From: Spizellomyces punctatus DAOM BR117
Lineage: Eukaryota > Chytridiomycota > Chytridiomycetes > Spizellomycetales > Spizellomycetaceae
Direction of reading: 5' to 3'
Length of the DNA: 64,000 nt
Assembly (NCBI RefSeq): GCF_000182565.1
Contig: NW_015971537.1
Coordinates: 585,961-649,960, forward strand
Shown here: piece after piece, positions 58,693 through 64,000 of the stretch
How positions within the stretch are numbered: position 1 is the stretch's first letter
Layout of the letters: the number at the start of each line of letters is the position of its first letter
Program-made: the position numbers and the translations under genes
The notes under the pieces: model-generated
The model's database searches: none
Told to the model about the DNA's origin: nothing
The model's input: the letters and a program-made list of their open reading frames with translations, nothing else

Positions 58693-58923
58693 AACGTTCA
58701 TATAGGATGGTCCAAATCGGACCAGGCAGAGTTTTCGGAACGCGAACGTGGTGTTACTATTACTAGGTCGTTAGATGCGGTTACCTATAAGTTACATGTT
58801 GCATAGAGAAACTTCCATATCTGAGTCGCCTATTCCATTAGGCAGTAAATTGCAATACCCTATTGTTCTAGTCTGTATACAAAGAGATCATAGTCTATTT
58901 ACACGTATCAACAGCCAATTCTG

Positions 58924-60837
58924 TCAAATCTCACTGCCATTCCATTTAACAAATCGCGCGTCGATGACCTCCAGGTCCAATTGTAGGAAGCCACCTTTCA
59001 GGGCCGGAGCGGCCTCACCACCTTCTTCTCCCACTTCCGAAGACAACGTTGTGATCAATGAGAATCTCGGGGCACTTTCTTCCTCGCCCGAGCTAGTGTG
59101 GCGTTCCGTGACAGGAGATTCGACAGGTTTTCGGTACGGTAGCAAGTGCATCAAGTCACTAACATTTATAAAAGGGACGGCGTGTCCGTCCTTACCGTCA
59201 GCACCATACTCTACTCCATGATCAGCAGGAACGTGCAGGAATTGCTGGGTGCTGCTTTCATCGTCCAGGTACGCACTACTTTCCATCAATAACCTTTTGC
59301 CAACTGCGCGCCCCAACGTATGTTTTCTTCTCGACACTTTGGTGGCAGCAACTTCTTCACGGAACAACGCGTGCAACTTCGCGAGCTCACTGCGTGACAG
59401 TTTGGAAAGACCCAGCTCTGCAGACAGCATCCCCAAGAGATCAGCAAATCGGTGATTTAACGGGAGAGAGACGGAGGTTTCAACACGCGGTGCGACAGGG
59501 ATGTGAGATAGTGGGACAAGGCCAGATTCGCTTCGAACAATAGCGGCCGGAGCCGAAGGTGGAAGGTACAAAACACTCGGAGCCGCATCTATGAGATGTA
59601 TCCCTTTACTGCTACTCGGCACGCTGGCAACATCGGAGAAAACCTTCCCGGTGATATGCCCTCCGAAATGCGCAGAGGGGGAGAGGAAACCGGGTATGAG
59701 GATTAAAGCAAACGAGAAAAAAAATGCCTAGGAGATGGAGTATGAGGTTTGAAATTTGTGTTATACTGGATCAAAAGCTCGGTTAAAGCTTACCATAAAA
59801 ACAGCTCCAATAGCCTTCCTGCCACCATCCTCAAACGGCCCTATCGATTCTAGTATGCGACGTGACAATACTCCTCCTTCGAAATCAGAGCATCGTGCGC
59901 ACAGATTTGATAATTTTCCTCTCAGGTTCATGTTCTCTTCTGTCAACGCCTTATTTCGCATTCCCAAATCGGCGATTTTTGCCTTCAGTTCAGCATTTTC
60001 ATTGGAAAGCTTCTCCGCATAGGTTTCCAGCATCTGTTGCTGCTCTCGTTTTCGCTTCCGCGATTCCAGCGCAGCCGCTCTGTTCTTTATCAACCGCTGC
60101 GTACGCTTATCTGCTGGGGTCAGATGATGATTGAGATCAGGAAACGCGGTGGCGGGTGGGGACGGTTGGTGGAACGCTGTCGTGGCCGGACCATTTTGAT
60201 GGTTATTTCCAGGTTTTGGCACCGGCAATTTCGGTAGTATCAATGGCCCCACGGCTATCGGCTTTGCTTCTACTTCATCCGTTTTGATGTAAACTAGTGG
60301 CTGGCTTTCATGTTCTTCTTTCTCCACCTTCTGTTCGCCAGACACAGAACAGTTTACAAACTTCCAAGATACTGAGTTATCAGAGCCGGTCACAGCGGGT
60401 ATGGGTATATCGACGAGGCTGTCAGGGGACTTCAGACATGGAGTAAATTCTTGCAGCAACGGTGGTGGTGGAGATAACAGGTTTGCTAGTTGGGCCTGTG
60501 GATGAGAACCAGTTGGTATAAGCAAACCATAACGCAAAGGTAACTCCGCTAAGCCCAACTCCACCTCATCAAAGTCTAGTCTCCAGTTGGGGGTAGGTGA
60601 GGCCACAGAAGATGCAGACGAAGGCGACGACGGTGTGAAGCCGCATATCTCGCTCCTTGGACTTTTCGGGGATGTCAGGCAAGCAGCGGACAGATATTTA
60701 ACTGTATTGTCGGCACAATGTTCTTTCTGATCGCTGCCTAAATTCTGAGGTTCCTGTCCTTCCAAGACATCTTCGTTTAAGAAAGATCGAAAGAGCTCGT
60801 CGTCCGCAGCAGGGCAGAAAGTAAGCTCCGCTTCCAT
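58924..60837 (-). CDS. Membrane-tethered bZIP transcription factor (ATF6/CREB3-like layout)
   Basis: Two exons (60837-59794 and 59727-58924) encode 615 aa. Residues 1-240 form an acidic, Ser/Pro-rich activation region. The bZIP at about 244-312 has basic region LIKNRAAALESRKRKR and a leucine zipper. Joining the exons creates a hydrophobic helix at about 341-362 (GAVFMAFFFSFALILIPGF), placed 30 residues after the zipper. A 250-residue C-terminal domain follows and would be lumenal. This order (activation, bZIP, membrane helix, lumenal domain) is that of ATF6 and CREB3 proteins, released by regulated proteolysis in ER stress. The first half alone looks like an ordinary bZIP; the splice reveals the anchor. 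Confidence 0.85.
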
Positions 60838-61130
60838 GTTACGAGAAGAGATATTGCAGCAGTATTAAGCGCAAAGGAACGATAAGGATGTGACGCTATC
60901 AGAGAATGTCAATGTTCAAATATTATGGTTAGATCTTTCATGAACCTTCCTCAACGACTGTCCTTCACACTTGAACAGATCCCCAAACAGCAGCGCCAAA
61001 CAGTCTCAGCCTGTCCACGTGACGGCACCCTGTTCTGTGTGTCACGAGCGTCCCAGCGCCATTTCATTATACATTCGCACTGTATGGAATATAAGATACA
61101 TTATATTATAATAAAATAGATCTGGTAGCA

Positions 61131-61692
61131 TCAATCGTCCTCCGCCTCCTCTTCTTGTCGTCGTTTAGCTATGTCCGCAAAATGCGTGGGATACTGTGTA
61201 CCGACTTTGGTTCGAAGGGCTCTAATCGGCACTTACTTCAGATTGCTAGAGCAGCGTTATCCTTAAGCATAAGTCGCTGTACCTTATTCTCTTGAAAATA
61301 ATGTCCAAGTCCCCTTTCATGTCTCGGAGTAGTCGTGTGTGGTTTTCCAGATTCTTAGCACATTGAGCATAGCGTACGGCAGAGAAGTCGTTAAACTTCG
61401 TAAGACTGTGATTGGTGCTTTGCAAGGTTTGCAACCTTTGAGGGGATAAGAATGTGAGAGAACTATCAGCGCGCACTTCGTATTAGAAACACACGCCGTA
61501 CGTTTCTCCCTGACATTCCAAGATCTTCGACATGGTTGCGTCGTCCACCATGTCGCAAAGCATGCTGGTCAACTTTTTCGGTCCAGAAGGAGCAGAGTTC
61601 TCCAGGATGCTGCTCGAGCTTGACCCCGATCGGGTCATGCATGTGTCCAGCCGAGGCGGATTTGCAGTTGTTTGTTCAAGTGGCGAGTCCAT
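61131..61692 (-). CDS. KXD1: KXD1, KxDL-motif subunit of BORC
   Basis: Three exons (61692-61502, 61435-61283, 61221-61131) encode 144 aa. The N-terminus is Ser-rich. The helical core reads LQTLQSTNHSLTKFNDFSA then LRDMKGDLDIIFKRIRALRT, containing the KxDL motif (KGDLD) and the R.IR signature, and ends HFADIAKRRQEEEAEDD. It matches human KXD1 (EMKRDLDSIFRRIRTLK). BORC links lysosomes or vacuoles to kinesin movement through Arl8. The start lies 94 bp from the SNF8 start in divergent orientation. Confidence 0.9.
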
Positions 61693-61786
61693 TCTGAAGA
61701 CCTAACGTTGATTATCCCAGCACGATTCGATCGTGGCTGCGCGTCTTTCCTGACACTGGCTGACGCAGCAAAAAGTAGTTTCAGCA

Positions 61787-62780
61787 ATGTCGCGACGACG
61801 AGTAGGAATACACGGCCTGCAGCAACAAGCCCGCACAAATGCCGAATTCCAAAGAGCGGGAGAGGCACTTGCACACCAACAGCTAGAACAGGTGAGATGT
61901 TGCAGCATTGCCAAAGAAATCTCCCTTTTCCTTGCACTCAGACATCCATTATTAGCTGAAAACGCAGCTGTCAGTGTTCAAAACAAATCTAGAGGACTTT
62001 GCTCGCAAATACCGAAAAGATATCAAGCGTGACCCAAAGTTTCGGATGCATTTTCAGCGAATGTGCACGAATATTGGCATTGACCCACTCGCTTGTATGT
62101 GACCACGTCGACACTTGAGTTTTTTGCACACGCAGCTCTCTGTGATATGCTAATTAACTTTCCATATTAGCAAATAAAGGGTTCTGGTCGGAACTTTTAG
62201 GTGTTGGAGACTTCTACTATGAATTGGGTGTACAGATCGCCGAAATATGTATCGCTACGCGTGAACGGAACGGCGGGCTCATTGATATCACTGATCTTAA
62301 GCGCCTTCTGGAGAGACTACGTGGGCGCAATGCGCAGGAAATTAGCGAGTATGATGTGCGTTATGGTGATTCTCCTTCTCTCTCTGTTAATCGCTTGTGT
62401 GTTGGCGGTTTAGGGACGACATCGTCCGCAGCATCAAAAATCTCAAACCGCTGGGGAATGGGTTTGATGTAGTGCAAATTGGATCTCGAAAGCTCGTACA
62501 ATCCGTCCCAAGAGAGCTGAACGTTGACTTCTCCACTGTACTGAATTTGGCGCAAGTTGTCGGATTTACAACTATTCGGGAAGTCACTTCTAAGCTGAAC
62601 TGGGATGCGGATCGGTCTCAAAGGGTTTTGGTACGTCATGGTCTTACAACGGGCCTATGTCAAGACTCGTATCTGATTGCTTTTCTACAGGACGACTTAC
62701 TGAAAGACGGTATATGTTGGATTGATATGCAAACAGAGCCGGCGGAGTACTGGGTCGCAGGATTCTTCGCGGATTCATGA
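61787..62780 (+). CDS. SNF8: SNF8/VPS22, ESCRT-II subunit
   Basis: Five exons (61787-61891, 61968-62094, 62171 to about 62357, 62414-62630, 62691-62780) encode about 241 aa. MSRRRVGIHGLQQQ starts the family N-terminal helix. It continues NLEDFARKYRKDIKRDP, FRMHFQRMCTNIGIDPL, DFYYELGVQIAEIC, SIKNLKPLGNGF and QSVPRELNVDFS, ending in winged-helix segments (DDLLKDGICWIDMQ). ESCRT-II sorts ubiquitinated cargo into multivesicular bodies. At the third intron a normal GT donor (62356) leaves the total one base off; a GC donor at 62358 restores the frame (EYDV-DDIVRS). Confidence 0.92.
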
Positions 62781-62986
62781 GAATGGGTTCCCTGCAATGT
62801 ATATATTTATCTTGTATACCATACAGCTAGCTACTACTTGGTCAGCATTTTCTGGCATATTGGAAAGCTTTGAGTCGTACAGAGGGCCATCTTTCGACAA
62901 GTTCTATTCACTGGACAACAATTTAAATGACATTCATGTATGATGACAAATCTGATCATTCATCAGTTGTACATCCCATTGATGCA

Positions 62987-64000
62987 TTATTTACCTATGT
63001 AAGAAAGACTCATTAGGAACCCATTCTGTCCAACCTTCGCATGCAAAGAACTCACGTTCTTAATGAACTTATACAGGGTCCCCTTGGTGGCCTTGTAGGG
63101 TGGTGCCGACCATGACTTCCGCCGGTTTTCAAACTCGGCTTCAGAAACGTTTACGGAAATGGATTTAGAGTTTGCGTCGATGGAGATGATATCTCCGTCG
63201 CGAATGTGAGCAATGGGACCTCCGACCTGAGCTTCAGGGGTGATGTGGCCAATGATGAAGCCCTGTGCAAGGATGCATAAGCCAGGTGAACCAGACCATG
63301 AGAATAGCACGTCCGGCTCTTACGTGGCTTCCACCAGAGAATCGTCCGTCCGTCAAAAGGGCAACATCTTTGCCCAATCCCGCACCCATTACCGCACTGG
63401 TTGGAGTCACTTTAAGCAGGAAGAAGATTCAGGCGAATTTACGACTAATATGAATTTAGTTGTTTGTTCCTTACACATTTCGGGCATGCCAGGACCCCCT
63501 TTAGGGCCCTCATATCGGATGACGACGACGTCCCCCTTTCCAATTTTCTTGTTCTCTAAGGCAGCAAGCATATCCTCCTCGCAGTCAAAGACCTTGGCAG
63601 GCCCCTCAAAGGCTATCCCTTCTTTACCAGTGATCTTCGCTACCGAACCTTCCGGAGCTAAGTTACCCTTCAAAATCTGGATGTGACCAGTTGATTTGAT
63701 AGGTTTGGACAGAGGGCGGATGATTTCTTGGCCAGGTTTAAGCCCGGGAAGGTCCTTCAAGTTCTCTGCTAACGTCTTTCCGGTCACCGTAAGACAGTCA
63801 CCGTTCAATAATCCCTCTTCAAGAAGGTACTTCATCACTGCGGGAATGCCACCGATTTCGTGAAGGTCCGCGAATACATACTTTCCACTAGGGTAAATTG
63901 AAGTAAGCCAACTGTCACATAAAACAGTCGACGAGCATTGACATATACCTAGGTTTCAAGTCAGCAATCAAAGGAACACGGTCGCTAACAGCCTGGAAGT
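62987..64000 (-). CDS. ILV3: Dihydroxy-acid dehydratase, 3' part (5' end outside window)
   Basis: Four exons are visible: beyond 64000 to 63949, 63887-63475, 63409-63324 and 63262-62987. Motifs: [84 protein letters not shown]. The catalytic Ser lies in GRFSGG. The enzyme removes water from dihydroxy acids in valine, isoleucine and CoA biosynthesis, using an Fe-S cluster, normally in mitochondria. The N-terminal half, including the cluster cysteines, lies past the right edge. The C-terminus is complete (SLSYIGK). Confidence 0.95.

Noticed and set aside
60925-61119. 64-aa frame upstream of the bZIP gene
   Set aside because: Short, no family resemblance, and located in the promoter/3' interval between bZIP and KXD1.

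Overview
This window looks like nuclear DNA of a zoosporic (flagellated) early-diverging fungus, most likely a chytrid and possibly in the Spizellomycetales. The genes are dense and rich in short GT-AG introns of about 50-100 bp. Fungal hallmarks (a SKN7-type HSF/receiver regulator) sit beside genes lost from most Dikarya: the ciliary transition-zone protein TMEM231, the SCAR/WAVE subunit NCKAP1, a GABA-B-like class C receptor and a Fanzor nuclease. The Fanzor resembles those reported from Spizellomyces. Species assignment is inference. Exon models were built by hand, and most checked out as a whole number of codons.

Layout. Positions 1-10.9 kb form a repeat island. It holds diverged local duplications, tRNA-derived repeats around one intact tRNA-Cys(GCA), a 76-bp array of tRNA 5' halves, a dispersed repeat family, telomere-like CCCTAA tracts, and an inverted pair of small paralogous genes, one of them broken. 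From 10.9 to 45.4 kb come: a 19-exon class C GPCR with a C-terminal PH-like domain; a full-size ABCA transporter with a repeat-filled intron; SKN7; a WW-domain protein; a BET1-like SNARE; the roughly 23-exon NCKAP1 gene; a protein kinase; a TMX-type thioredoxin; D-2-hydroxyglutarate dehydrogenase; TMEM231; and an F-box/LRR protein with predicted membrane segments at both ends.

From 46 to 64 kb come: an RlmN-type radical SAM enzyme with a predicted C-terminal membrane anchor; a complete Fanzor transposable element (47765-49900); a methyltransferase; ARP4; VMA12; a phytanoyl-CoA dioxygenase-family enzyme; AUH (3-methylglutaconyl-CoA hydratase); SERF; POLD4; a membrane-tethered bZIP factor with ATF6/CREB3-like architecture; KXD1 (BORC); SNF8/VPS22 (ESCRT-II); and the 3' part of dihydroxy-acid dehydratase, cut by the window edge.

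How they work together. Most are independent housekeeping genes. Shared themes are endomembrane traffic and quality control (BET1-like, TMX, VMA12, SNF8, KXD1, tethered bZIP), mitochondrial carbon and amino-acid metabolism (D2HGDH, AUH, ILV3), and zoospore cell biology (TMEM231, NCKAP1). Many neighbours are divergent pairs with 90-240 bp between start codons (KXD1/SNF8, ARP4/VMA12, PhyH/AUH, SERF/POLD4, WW/BET1-like), so shared bidirectional promoters are likely. The most notable system is the Fanzor element. It has 30-bp terminal inverted repeats, a TA duplication, a CATA motif at the left end, all RuvC and zinc-ribbon motifs, a hairpin near the right end, and a single-base frameshift.
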